Of a stretch of 64,000 nucleotides of DNA, positions 15,880 through 24,829 are shown piece by piece. The translations under genes and the position numbers were made by a program. How positions within the stretch are numbered: position 1 is the first letter of the stretch; each line of letters begins with the position of its first letter. The notes under the pieces were generated by a model. It had not been told where the DNA came from, ran no database searches, and saw nothing but the letters and a program-made list of their open reading frames with translations. This stretch comes from Paraflavitalea sp. CAU 1676 (lineage in GTDB: Bacteria; Bacteroidota; Bacteroidia; Chitinophagales; Chitinophagaceae): assembly GCF_029223285.1 (NCBI RefSeq), contig NZ_JARHUJ010000001.1, forward strand, positions 558,001-622,000, given 5' to 3'.

Positions 15880-16449
15880 ATGCAGGAAGACCTCATTTTA
15901 CTGATCGGTGAGCAACTCAAATCAAAAAGGACCCAAAAGAATATCACTTTAGAAGATCTTGCCAACCGGGCTGGTGTTACAAAGGGCTTGATTTCGCAGA
16001 TCGAGAACAACAGAACGGTTCCTTCGTTGGCCGTTTTGTTCAACCTGATCCATTCGCTGGGCGAGGACCTGAAGAGCTTTTTTGAAGATATGCATGAGCA
16101 TTTCATTAATGGGCATGTGTTGATCGTTCGGAGTGGCGAAGAAAAGCCGTTCGAGAAAGAACCGGTTAAAGGGTTTTCTTATAAACGCATCCTTACCAAG
16201 AGTGTGATAGCACAAGCCGTCGACATCGCCTTGTTGGAATTGAAGAAAGGGGCGGCCCGGAAACAGATGATTCAAACTGATGCCTTCGAGTGTAAACATA
16301 TATTAAAAGGCAGCGTTGAATACCAGATAGAAAAAGAGAAATTTATCCTCAATGCCGGCGATACGCTCTTCTTCGACGGCCGTGCCAAGCACCGTTTACG
16401 TAACGCCGGTAACACCGATGCAGCCATCCTCGTCGTTTACCTGTTCTAA
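15880..16449 (+). CDS. XRE family regulator with C-terminal cupin domain
   Basis: The 189-residue cytoplasmic DNA-binding protein has two domains. The N-terminal helix-turn-helix of the XRE/Cro type covers about residues 7-65 (IGEQLKSKRTQKNITLEDLA..., VTKGLISQIENNRTVPS). The C-terminal cupin covers about residues 105-189, with KHILKGSVEYQIEKEKFIL and LNAGDTLFFDGRAKHRLRN. Cupins in such regulators bind a small-molecule ligand, so this is likely a ligand-responsive regulator. Palindromes with the same core before this gene (15785-15800) and before susC (16488-16503) suggest it controls itself and the SusC/SusD genes that follow. The ligand is not known; a phosphonate or its product is possible from context. 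Confidence 0.88.
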   Translation: MQEDLILLIGEQLKSKRTQKNITLEDLANRAGVTKGLISQIENNRTVPSLAVLFNLIHSLGEDLKSFFEDMHEHFINGHVLIVRSGEEKPFEKEPVKGFSYKRILTKSVIAQAVDIALLELKKGAARKQMIQTDAFECKHILKGSVEYQIEKEKFILNAGDTLFFDGRAKHRLRNAGNTDAAILVVYLF

Positions 16450-16487
16450 GGAAATGAGCATCAGGGGGGGCGACTTATTTAATACTA

Positions 16488-16503
16488 CTTAACTCCAGTT
16501 TAG
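16488..16503. promoter_or_regulatory. Palindromic operator candidate, susC copy
   Basis: CTTAACTCCAGTTTAG shares the AACTnnAGTT core and the outer symmetry of the palindrome at 15785-15800. The outermost pair changes from T-A to C-G and the central GG becomes CC, so symmetry is kept while sequence varies. It lies about 60 bp before a degenerate -7 box (TATTTTCG, 16565-16572) and 115 bp before the susC ATG. Confidence 0.6.
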
Positions 16504-16618
16504 TATTTATAAACAATTAATGCTTTGTTAAAACAGGCATAACCTTTCCTTTACACGGCACTTCTATTTTCGCTGCTCAATTTTTAACATCACGCTCTCC
16601 ATCTAAAATTTCTGTTTT

Positions 16619-19600
16619 ATGAGTAAATGCTACCTTATTGTAAGGGTGGTAACGGCATGCCTATTGCTGTCCTTACCATTTCTCTCGCTCGCTCAAAATC
16701 CGGTTTCGGGTAAAGTAATTTCTGTAAAGGACCAGTTGCCTGTTGCTGGCGCTTCTGTCGTGGTGAAAGGAACTGCTACAGGTTCGTCTACTGCCGGCGA
16801 CGGTGCTTTCACCATTGTCGCTAAAACCGGCGACGTGCTGGTCGTAAGCGGAGTAGGGTTTCTGACCAAAGAAGTGGCGGTAAAAGGAAGTTCACTGGAA
16901 GTGGCTTTGGAAGTAGATGCCCGTTCGCTCAACGAAGTGGTGGTGACTGCTTTGGGTATCAAAAAAGACAAGAAGAAACTGGGATATGCGGTACAGGAAG
17001 TAAAAGGCGAAGACCTCGTGAAGGCAAGAGAGCCTAACCCCATCAACTCATTGGTGGGTAAAGTGGCGGGCCTTACAGTAGGTGCCTCCGCTGAAATGCT
17101 GGCGGCTCCCCAGTTGGTATTGCGTGGGTCGGGCATTGGCCTTTTCGTAGTGGATGGCGTTCCCATCAACTCCGATACCTGGAATATCAGTCCTGATGAT
17201 ATTGAATCTTATACTGTGTTGAAAGGCGCAACTGCTTCAGCGCTCTATGGTTCCCGCGGCCAGTATGGTGCAGTTATGATCACTACAAAAAGAGGAAGCC
17301 GCGACAAACGTGGTTATTCGATAGAATTCAATTCCAGCACCATGTTCGAAAGTGGTTTCAACGCCATTCCCAAGGTGCAGGACGAGTACGGTCCCGGCGA
17401 CCATGGCAAATATGCTTTTAAAGACGGTAAGGGCGCTGGCTCGAACGACGGCGACTACGACGTATGGGGGCCCAAGTTCGAAGGTCAGCTGATCCCTCAA
17501 TACGATAGTCCTGTAGATCCTGTTACGGGCGTTCGCCAGGGTACGCCCTGGGTGGCCCGCGGAAAGGATAACCTGAAGAGGTTCCTGCAAACAGGTTTGC
17601 TGTCTACCAACAATATCGCTGTTTCATCACATGGTGATAAATATGATCTGCGTTTTTCGCTGTCGCATACCTATCAGAAAGGGATAGTGCCCAACATGAA
17701 GATCAATATCACCAATTTCAATATTTCTGCCGGCTACAAGTTCTCGGACAAAGTGCGTATGGATGGTTACCTCAACTACAATCGCCAGTACACACCCAAC
17801 TTCCCCGATGTGAATTATGGTCCCAACAGTTTGATCTATAATATCGTGATCTGGGCCGGCGCCGATTGGGATGTTGACCAGATGCGCAATTACTGGCAGC
17901 CTGGCAAGGAAGGGGTGCAAAGTATCTATGCTGAATACCAGCGCTACCATAATCCCTGGTTCATGGTCAAGGAGTGGCTGCGTGGTCACTATAAGACGGA
18001 TGTGAACGGTTATGCCAAACTTACCTACGAACCTGTTAGACATGTGGAACTGATGGCACGTACCCAGGTAACTACCTATGACCTGTTCAGGAACGAGAAG
18101 ATGCCTTTTTCGGCACATCCATATCAGCGTGAAGAAGGTCGTGGTGACTACCGGGAAGATAAGAGGACTTTGTTCGAGAACAATACCGATATCCTGGCTA
18201 CCTATACCAACAAGTTCAGGGGCGATATCGATGTAAAGGGATCTGTAGGTGGTAATATCCGCAGTTTCCGGTACAACTCCAGCTTTGTGACCACCGACTA
18301 CCTGAACGTACCAGGCTGGTATAATTTCAATAATACGCGCAATCCGTTGCGTGCTTCAAACTTCACGGCAGATCTGCTGACGCTGAGTGCTTACAGCTAC
18401 CTGGACGTATCGCTTAACAAGTATGCCAATATCTCCCTGACCGGTCGTTTTGATAAATTATCTACCCTGCCTTCCGGTAATAACGTTTACTTCTATCCAT
18501 CTGCCGCGTTGAGCACCGTGGTAACAGACTATGTGCAGCTTCCCGAAGCAATCTCCTTCCTGAAGTTGCGTGGGTCATATGCCAATGTAAAAGGTGGTTT
18601 AACGGCTTCTACGATCGGCGCCACACCACAGGCCAGCTATCCACTCGGTTATGGTTCGGAATATTATTCCAGCTACGATGGTCCTTCTTACACGAACTCA
18701 ATTGCCTATACTACGCCGCCTGTATACAACAACCAAACCGGTGCGTACTATTCAACAACGCTGAATAACCCCGATATCAAGCCTTTGAGCAGCACTGTGT
18801 ATGAAGTAGGTGGCGATGTTCGCTTTCTCAACAATAAGATCGGGCTGGATGTAACCTATTTCACAACGAAAGATGGTCCGGCTATCTTTACTTCGCCTTT
18901 GTCGCAAACCACTGGTTATACCGGAGCGCTGCAAAATGGTATCACTACGAAGAAGACAGGCTGGGAAGTGTCGCTGAATGCCACACCAATTACCAACCGC
19001 AGCGGTTTCAGCTGGAATACCATGGTCAACTGGTCGACCTTCAAGGAAGTGTATACCAAGATCTACGGCGACCTTACCCAATTGGATATTTATAGAAAGA
19101 TAGGTACCCGTGTTGATCAGTTTGTAGGTTCGGCATTTGTGAAAACGCCCGATGGTAGGATCATCAACGATGCCGGTGGCCGGCCTATCCGCAACCCGGT
19201 TTCTCAGCTGCAGGGATATACCAATCCTGACTGGGTTTGGAGCTTTATCAACAATGTAAGCTACAAGAACTTCCGCCTGGGCTTCCAGTTCGATGGTCGT
19301 GTAGGTGGTCATATGGTGAACTATATTCAACAGCAAACGTACCGCGGTGGCCGCCATATCAATACCGTACAAGGTAAAATGGGAGAGGCCCGCTTCCAGG
19401 ATTACAAAGGTGTGAAATCATGGGTTGGTGAGGGTGTTGTTGTTAGCAACAATACTGCTATCGAATATGATAACCTGGGTAATGTAACGAACTATGCCAA
19501 GTTGCAGTTTGCCCCCAACACTACGCCTACCTACCTGCAGGATTACATCAGCTTCTACTACAATACCAATGAGGCAAACCTGATCGAAAAGACCTTTGCC

Positions 19601-19819
19601 AAGCTGCGTGAAGTGACGCTTACCTATAGCCTGCCACAAGCGGTGCTGGGTAAAACTTTCATGAAGCAGGCGAGTATATCGCTGATCGGCCGCAATCTGC
19701 TGTATTTCTCGAAGTATAAGGATCTGGATATTGATCAGTATGCAGGAAGTCAGGGAAGTTCAAGCCTGCAAACGCCCACGGCGAAGCGATATGGTGTGAA
19801 CATCAATATCACCTTTTAA
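16619..19819 (+). CDS. SusC/RagA family TonB-linked outer-membrane protein
   Basis: The 1066-residue transporter has a signal peptide (ACLLLSLPFLSLAQ), a carboxypeptidase-like regulatory domain (about 27-105), and the SusC linker ending in LNEVVVTALGIKKDKKKLGYAVQ. A plug domain follows (about 115-230, with VLKGATASALYGSRGQYGAVMI), then a large barrel ending in ...RYGVNINITF. It imports an unknown substrate across the outer membrane together with the SusD-like lipoprotein encoded 23 bp downstream. A palindromic operator candidate lies upstream. No glycoside hydrolase or protease is nearby. The following genes are a PhnZ-like oxygenase, a transporter and an FAD enzyme, so an organophosphonate substrate is an attractive but unproven guess. 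Confidence 0.95.
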   Translation: MSKCYLIVRVVTACLLLSLPFLSLAQNPVSGKVISVKDQLPVAGASVVVKGTATGSSTAGDGAFTIVAKTGDVLVVSGVGFLTKEVAVKGSSLEVALEVDARSLNEVVVTALGIKKDKKKLGYAVQEVKGEDLVKAREPNPINSLVGKVAGLTVGASAEMLAAPQLVLRGSGIGLFVVDGVPINSDTWNISPDDIESYTVLKGATASALYGSRGQYGAVMITTKRGSRDKRGYSIEFNSSTMFESGFNAIPKVQDEYGPGDHGKYAFKDGKGAGSNDGDYDVWGPKFEGQLIPQYDSPVDPVTGVRQGTPWVARGKDNLKRFLQTGLLSTNNIAVSSHGDKYDLRFSLSHTYQKGIVPNMKINITNFNISAGYKFSDKVRMDGYLNYNRQYTPNFPDVNYGPNSLIYNIVIWAGADWDVDQMRNYWQPGKEGVQSIYAEYQRYHNPWFMVKEWLRGHYKTDVNGYAKLTYEPVRHVELMARTQVTTYDLFRNEKMPFSAHPYQREEGRGDYREDKRTLFENNTDILATYTNKFRGDIDVKGSVGGNIRSFRYNSSFVTTDYLNVPGWYNFNNTRNPLRASNFTADLLTLSAYSYLDVSLNKYANISLTGRFDKLSTLPSGNNVYFYPSAALSTVVTDYVQLPEAISFLKLRGSYANVKGGLTASTIGATPQASYPLGYGSEYYSSYDGPSYTNSIAYTTPPVYNNQTGAYYSTTLNNPDIKPLSSTVYEVGGDVRFLNNKIGLDVTYFTTKDGPAIFTSPLSQTTGYTGALQNGITTKKTGWEVSLNATPITNRSGFSWNTMVNWSTFKEVYTKIYGDLTQLDIYRKIGTRVDQFVGSAFVKTPDGRIINDAGGRPIRNPVSQLQGYTNPDWVWSFINNVSYKNFRLGFQFDGRVGGHMVNYIQQQTYRGGRHINTVQGKMGEARFQDYKGVKSWVGEGVVVSNNTAIEYDNLGNVTNYAKLQFAPNTTPTYLQDYISFYYNTNEANLIEKTFAKLREVTLTYSLPQAVLGKTFMKQASISLIGRNLLYFSKYKDLDIDQYAGSQGSSSLQTPTAKRYGVNINITF

Positions 19820-19842
19820 TCAATCAACACAAACTTCACGTC

Positions 19843-21417
19843 ATGAAATTTAGAAATATAGCTTTTGCAATTTCCGTGTCGGCACTGGCTGCAGCTGGTT
19901 GCCAGAAGAAATACGACCAATATCTTGAAAACCCCAATAAGCCTACGGCAGTGTCGCCCAACCTGATCCTGACCGGGGTACTATCGGATCTGAATAGCGA
20001 TAAACCCTGGAGTCTGGTGACCCGTTGGTGCCAGTTTGATGCCTGTAATTATAACTATTACGGTGATCAGCGTTATGACTGGACGGGTGCGGGACTTAAC
20101 TATCAAACCCTCGAGAATGTGGTGCGCATGGAAGTGGAAGCCAAGCGTGTAGGCGAAGCCGATCAGAATGTGTATGCCACTTTGGGAAAGTTCTTCAGGG
20201 CCTATTTCTTTTACCGCATGACTAATCTGGCCGGTGATCTTCCTTTGAAGGATGCGCTGAAGGGATTGGAGATGACCACTCCAGCTTATGATAGCCAGAA
20301 GGAGGTATTCGTTCAGGTGCTTAAGTGGCTGGATGAGGCGAATGTTGAAATGGCTGCGCTGATCGCTAAATCGGGCGATGGCAAGATCGATGGCGACTTT
20401 TATTTCGGAACCAAATCGGCCTGGCAGCGTACCATCAACGCATTCCGCCTGCGGGTATTGATTGCGCTGAGTAAAAAGACCGGCGATGCTGATCTTAAGG
20501 TTACACAGAGTTTTGCGGCTATTGTGGCTGATGGGGCAAAGTATCCGCTGCTGCGCAATACAGGTGATAACCTGCAGTATGTGTATTCTTCGTACAACAA
20601 GTATCCCAGCAATCCCGATAATCTTGGTTTTGATGCTACGCGTTATAATATGTCTGCCACGTACCTTAATGCGTTGGTGGCTATAAAGGATCCCCGTGCG
20701 TTTGCTACTGCAGAGCCCGCTACCAAGCAATTGAGCAATGGTAAAACGCCGGCGGATATTACCGCTTATGTGGGCGCTCCATCGGGAGAGGACCTGGCGG
20801 CCATGTCGTCAAAAATGGCAGACGCCGTTAATGCAGAGTACTCATTGCGCAGCCGCAGCCGTTACTATGCCAATTACAATGCTGAGCCGGGTGTACTGGT
20901 GGGTTATGCTGAAATGTGTTTCAATATTGCGGAAGCCATCAACCGGGGCTGGGCTACCGGTAACGCTGAAGACTGGTACAAAAAAGCGATCAAAGCATCC
21001 ATCGGTTCTTATGGCATTCCTGTAGACGCTGCGGGTAGTTTTAATAAGGTATATCCTTATGGGGCTACCAACGCGGTAACCTACCCGATCAGCTTCGATT
21101 TCGACAATACTTATTATCAGCAGGCGTCGGTGAAATATTCAGGAAACAATGCTACCGGTCTTCAACAGATCCTGCTGCAGAAGTACCTGGCGTTTTTTCA
21201 GAATTCAGGATGGGAAGCTTATTTCAACTGGCGCAGAACCGGTGTGCCTGATTTTAATACGGGTACAGGTACCGGTAATAGCGGTCGTATTCCGAAGCGT
21301 TTCCAGTATCCTACCAATGAACGTACAACCAATCTTAGCAACTGGGAGAAAGCGGTTAAGAATCAATTCGGTGGCACTACCGATGATATCAACGGCGATA
21401 TGTGGTTGATTAAATAA
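19843..21417 (+). CDS. SusD/RagB family substrate-binding lipoprotein
   Basis: The 524-residue protein has a lipoprotein signal (SALAAAGCQKKYDQYLENPN, Cys near residue 20). The helical, TPR-like body is typical of SusD-like proteins of the shorter-helix subgroup, for example TLGKFFRAYFFYRMTNLAGD with the conserved DLPL segment and YAEMCFNIAEAINRGW. It sits on the cell surface as the lid and substrate-capturing partner of the SusC protein encoded 23 bp upstream. The C-terminal part contains EAYFNWRRTGVPDFNTG, usual for SusD proteins near their end. No clear terminator follows; 248 bp separate it from the HD oxygenase gene, so co-transcription is uncertain. Confidence 0.93.
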   Translation: MKFRNIAFAISVSALAAAGCQKKYDQYLENPNKPTAVSPNLILTGVLSDLNSDKPWSLVTRWCQFDACNYNYYGDQRYDWTGAGLNYQTLENVVRMEVEAKRVGEADQNVYATLGKFFRAYFFYRMTNLAGDLPLKDALKGLEMTTPAYDSQKEVFVQVLKWLDEANVEMAALIAKSGDGKIDGDFYFGTKSAWQRTINAFRLRVLIALSKKTGDADLKVTQSFAAIVADGAKYPLLRNTGDNLQYVYSSYNKYPSNPDNLGFDATRYNMSATYLNALVAIKDPRAFATAEPATKQLSNGKTPADITAYVGAPSGEDLAAMSSKMADAVNAEYSLRSRSRYYANYNAEPGVLVGYAEMCFNIAEAINRGWATGNAEDWYKKAIKASIGSYGIPVDAAGSFNKVYPYGATNAVTYPISFDFDNTYYQQASVKYSGNNATGLQQILLQKYLAFFQNSGWEAYFNWRRTGVPDFNTGTGTGNSGRIPKRFQYPTNERTTNLSNWEKAVKNQFGGTTDDINGDMWLIK

Positions 21418-21665
21418 TAATTCCTTAATCAACGAAATGGCTGCGCATTACAGTTCTTTGGTAGTTTCGAGCCCGGTTACCGGTGCTGCACGTTGAGTGG
21501 CAGTTTCCTTCCGGACAACTCTATAATACTGATCTTTTCTACAAATAATAAGCAATCGTAGCAGTTTCTTAATGTTGACGGCGGAGCTTTTCTAAGTTTC
21601 GCCCTTTTTTTTCTCCTCCTGACGCCCGATCCTATTTCTTCCGTATATTCAAAATAAACTTGTGT

Positions 21666-22250
21666 ATGAATACCCAACAGGCCACCTCTATAGCTACCGA
21701 GATCATCGACCTTTATGCACATCATGGCGGTGCGGAATACGCCGGTGAGCAGGTCACCCAGCTGGAGCATATGGTGCAGGCCGCTCAACTGGCCGAGCAA
21801 CAAGGCTTTGACGAAGAGGTGATCCTGGCGGCCTTCCTTCATGATATTGGACATATCTGCGTGTCGGCAGCGGGCGACAATGAAATGGACGGATTTGGTA
21901 TCAAGGACCATGAAGAAGTGGGTGGCGAATTCCTGCAGGAGCGCGGCTTCTCCAAAAGGTTGATCAGGCTGGTAGAAGCCCATGTAGAAGCCAAGCGTTA
22001 CCTTACCTGGAAGTCTCCCGCTTATTATGAACAATTGTCGGAAGCCAGTAAACGTACACTGGAATTTCAGGGAGGTCGTATGGGTGATGATGAGGCGCAT
22101 GCGTTTGAGCAGTATCCCTTGTTTGACCTGATCATTAAGATGCGCCTGTGGGATGAAGAAGCAAAGATTGAAGGCCTTCCGGTGCCCGATCTGAATAAGT
22201 ATCACGGAATGATGGTGCGACACTTGTCGCGCGATGCAATTGCCGGCTGA
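21666..22250 (+). CDS. PhnZ-like HD-domain phosphonate oxygenase
   Basis: The 194-residue HD-domain protein resembles PhnZ, the mixed-valent di-iron oxygenase that cleaves the C-P bond of 2-amino-1-hydroxyethylphosphonate. Likely metal ligands are His35, His59-Asp60 (FLHDIGH), His82 (DHEEVGG), His106 (EAHVEAK) and Asp163 (RLWDE). The substrate-loop motif Y-x-G-E (Tyr25, Glu28) separates oxygenases of this group from HD phosphatases. Lys110 and the SxxSKRTLEFQGG segment also match the PhnZ pattern as I recall it. The ATG at 21666 is preferred to a TTG two codons upstream. It precedes a transporter and a sarcosine-oxidase-like FAD enzyme, the usual companions. The related trimethylaminoethylphosphonate enzyme (TmpB) is an alternative. 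No alpha-hydroxylase is nearby. Confidence 0.82.
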   Translation: MNTQQATSIATEIIDLYAHHGGAEYAGEQVTQLEHMVQAAQLAEQQGFDEEVILAAFLHDIGHICVSAAGDNEMDGFGIKDHEEVGGEFLQERGFSKRLIRLVEAHVEAKRYLTWKSPAYYEQLSEASKRTLEFQGGRMGDDEAHAFEQYPLFDLIIKMRLWDEEAKIEGLPVPDLNKYHGMMVRHLSRDAIAG

Positions 22251-22294
22251 TCATTTACAGCCCGAAAGTTCAAATCATTAAAACACTGTTCCTT

Positions 22295-23581
22295 TTGTCA
22301 ACTATTACTGCCAACGTTGCTACGCTTACCCGGAAACAGGTGCTAACTGCCCTGTATGCCGCTACCGTCGCATTTCTTACTTATGCTTCGATATATGCTT
22401 ATCGAAAACCGTTTACGGTGGCCACTTTTGAAGGTCTTAGTTTCTGGGGCGTAAAGTACCAGGTGCTGCTCATCATCAGTCAGGGGTTGGGCTATATGTT
22501 CAGCAAGTTTTACGGCATCAAGTTCATTGCCGAACTGAAAAGACTGGGGCGCTGGAAAACAAGCGCTGTGCTGGTAAGTGCCTCGTGGTTATGTCTCCTG
22601 GTATTTGCTCTGGTGCCTGCACCCTGGGGTATGGTGTGTATGTTCGTGAACGGCTTTATGCTGGGGTTTATGTGGGGTATCGTATTCAGTTATGTGGAGG
22701 GCCGCAAAACAACCGACTTCATTGGCGCCACTATGGCGGTGAGCTTCATATTTGCCGGCGGCTTTACCCGTTCGATCGCATTGTGGTTACGTGACAGCTG
22801 GCAGGTTCCCGAACAATGGCTGGCATTCATGACCGGATTGATCTTTGTGGTACCGCTCATTGTTTTCCTCTACCTGATGGAGCGGATCCCCGCCCCCGAC
22901 CAGGATGATATCGAAGAACGTACTGCGCGACTGCCGATGACCAAGGAGCAGCGACTTAAATTTCTCCGGATGTTCGGGATGGGCACCATTGCCATTATCA
23001 TTACCTATTTATTCCTCACCATCATGCGTGACGTTAGGGATAATTTTATGTCGAACCTATGGAGCGAGCTGGGGTACGGGGCCAAGCCTGCCATCTTTAC
23101 CAAAACAGAAACGATCACTTCCGTGGTGATCCTTATCATGATCAGCCTGCTGGTGGGTATCCGGAAAAATATCCGGGCTTTCAGGCTGGTGCATATTATG
23201 GTGATCGCCGGCTTCCTGCTGGCGGGTGTATCTTCTGCTTTGTTTCTGGCAGGGATCATGGAAGGGGCCATCTGGATGCAACTGGTGGGGCTGGGGCTGT
23301 ATATGGGATACATTCCTTTTAACTGCATCTTTTTTGAGCGGCTCATTGCAACTTTCAAAATAGCCGGTAATGTAGGCTTTCTTATTTACCTCGTTGATGC
23401 GTATGGATACCTCGGCAGCACGATGGTGATGCTCTCGAAAGAAATATTTCAAATAAAATTAACCTGGTCTCAGTTCTATCCTGCAGGGGTAGTGATATTT
23501 TCGGTAATAGGAATTGCCGGTACTATCTATTCTTTGTTTTATTTTAACCGGAAATTTGAATTGTTAAAAACCGACCGATGA
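22295..23581 (+). CDS. MFS-like transporter (DUF5690 type) of the phosphonate cluster
   Basis: The 428-residue inner-membrane protein has about 11-12 hydrophobic segments and the general look of a major facilitator, resembling the DUF5690 family common in Bacteroidetes. It begins with TTG at 22295 (protein start MSTITANVATLTRKQVL...); no better ATG precedes the first transmembrane segment. Its stop overlaps the ATG of the FAD enzyme by 4 bp (ATGA), showing tight coupling. It lies 44 bp behind the HD oxygenase gene. It probably carries the phosphonate or a product across the inner membrane; direction and substrate are unknown. Confidence 0.82.
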   Translation: MSTITANVATLTRKQVLTALYAATVAFLTYASIYAYRKPFTVATFEGLSFWGVKYQVLLIISQGLGYMFSKFYGIKFIAELKRLGRWKTSAVLVSASWLCLLVFALVPAPWGMVCMFVNGFMLGFMWGIVFSYVEGRKTTDFIGATMAVSFIFAGGFTRSIALWLRDSWQVPEQWLAFMTGLIFVVPLIVFLYLMERIPAPDQDDIEERTARLPMTKEQRLKFLRMFGMGTIAIIITYLFLTIMRDVRDNFMSNLWSELGYGAKPAIFTKTETITSVVILIMISLLVGIRKNIRAFRLVHIMVIAGFLLAGVSSALFLAGIMEGAIWMQLVGLGLYMGYIPFNCIFFERLIATFKIAGNVGFLIYLVDAYGYLGSTMVMLSKEIFQIKLTWSQFYPAGVVIFSVIGIAGTIYSLFYFNRKFELLKTDR

Positions 23582-24702
23582 GTAAGCCGTCAGCTATTGT
23601 TATTGGCGCAGGCATTGTAGGACTGGCCACCGCACGCGCCCTTGCGGTAAAAGGGTATGCCGTAAAAGTATTCGAGCGTACACATAAAGCAGTGGGGGCC
23701 TCCGTCCGCAATTTTGGAATGGTATGGCCTATCGGGCAGCCCGGTAAATTGTATGACCGTGCCCTCCGTAGCCGGGAGATATGGAAGGAAATGGGTGATG
23801 ATGGTGCTTTCTGGTACGATCCCGCAGGAAGTCTCCACCTGGCGTATCATCCCGACGAATGGCAGGTGTTGCAGGAGTTATATGAGCAGTTCAAGGGTGA
23901 GCGCCCGGTAGAATTACTGAATGCACAGCAGGTAGCCGGGCGATCGGGTGCGGCAGTGCAGCAGGGTTTACTGGGGGGCCTTTATAGTGCCGATGAATTG
24001 ATCGTTGACCCACGGGAGGCCATTTGGGCTATTCCAGGATACCTGCAGGGGAAGTATGGCGTAGAGTTTTTCTGGGGCAGGTGTGTTAGCTATATTTCCG
24101 ATAATACCGTTTATATTGGTAATGATGAAGAGTATGAAGGGGATGTAATCTTTATTTGCAGTGGCGCCGATTTCGAAACCCTTTACCCCGAAGCGTTTGC
24201 TGCTTATCCGCTTACCAAGTGCAAACTTCAGATGATGCGTTTTGCTTCACAGCCCGATAGCTGGCGCATTGGACCTCCTTTATGCGGCGGTTTATCGTTG
24301 ATCCATTATAAGAGCTTTACGGCTTCAAATTCGATGGCCACTTTGAAGAAGCGGTATGAGGCTGAAATGGCGGAGTACCTGGAATGGGGCATCCATGTGA
24401 TGGTTTCGCAAAATGGCCGGGGAGAACTGACGGTGGGCGACTCGCACGAATACGGACCTACGCACGATCCTTTCGATAAGGATTTCATCAATACAATGAT
24501 CGTTCAATACCTGCGCACTTTCGCGCAGTTCAAAGACAGCCGCATCATTGAAACCTGGAACGGTACTTATCCTAAGCTCACGAATGGCGAAACCGACCTG
24601 TTCTTTTCGCCCGAGCCGGCCGTTTATGTTTTGAACGGCTTGAGTGGAGCTGGCATGACCCTTTCCTTTGGACTGGCCGAAGAGTCGACAGCTTTTCTGT
24701 AG
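23578..24702 (+). CDS. FAD-dependent oxidoreductase, phosphonate-associated type
   Basis: The 374-residue flavoenzyme of the glycine/sarcosine oxidase superfamily has an N-terminal dinucleotide-binding motif AIVIGAGIVGLATARALA (about residues 6-23), followed by GASVRNFGMVWPIGQPG, the pattern of the TIGR03364 group. That group is repeatedly found in phosphonate degradation clusters. The C-terminal FAD contact region VYVLNGLSGAGMTLSFGLAE is present. It may oxidise an amine such as an N-alkylated aminoethylphosphonate, delivering substrate to the HD oxygenase; this is inference from family context. Translation is coupled to the transporter by a 4-bp overlap. No clear terminator follows; PAP2 starts 127 bp later. 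Confidence 0.85.
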   Translation: MSKPSAIVIGAGIVGLATARALAVKGYAVKVFERTHKAVGASVRNFGMVWPIGQPGKLYDRALRSREIWKEMGDDGAFWYDPAGSLHLAYHPDEWQVLQELYEQFKGERPVELLNAQQVAGRSGAAVQQGLLGGLYSADELIVDPREAIWAIPGYLQGKYGVEFFWGRCVSYISDNTVYIGNDEEYEGDVIFICSGADFETLYPEAFAAYPLTKCKLQMMRFASQPDSWRIGPPLCGGLSLIHYKSFTASNSMATLKKRYEAEMAEYLEWGIHVMVSQNGRGELTVGDSHEYGPTHDPFDKDFINTMIVQYLRTFAQFKDSRIIETWNGTYPKLTNGETDLFFSPEPAVYVLNGLSGAGMTLSFGLAEESTAFL

Positions 24703-24829
24703 ATAGAGATCCCAGGCTTGCCTGGCGCGGTAAGGTGCATGACTCCACGTGACTTGTTCACAGTTCAATAATCTTTAAGTAATAGAGGGGTTACATGTGG
24801 ATATTAGGTTTGTGTAACCTTTAAACAAC

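Noticed and set aside
24789-24819. Inverted repeat GGTTACA/TGTAACC before the PAP2 gene
   Set aside because: Seven-base arms with a 17-base spacer and no second copy in the window; could be chance.
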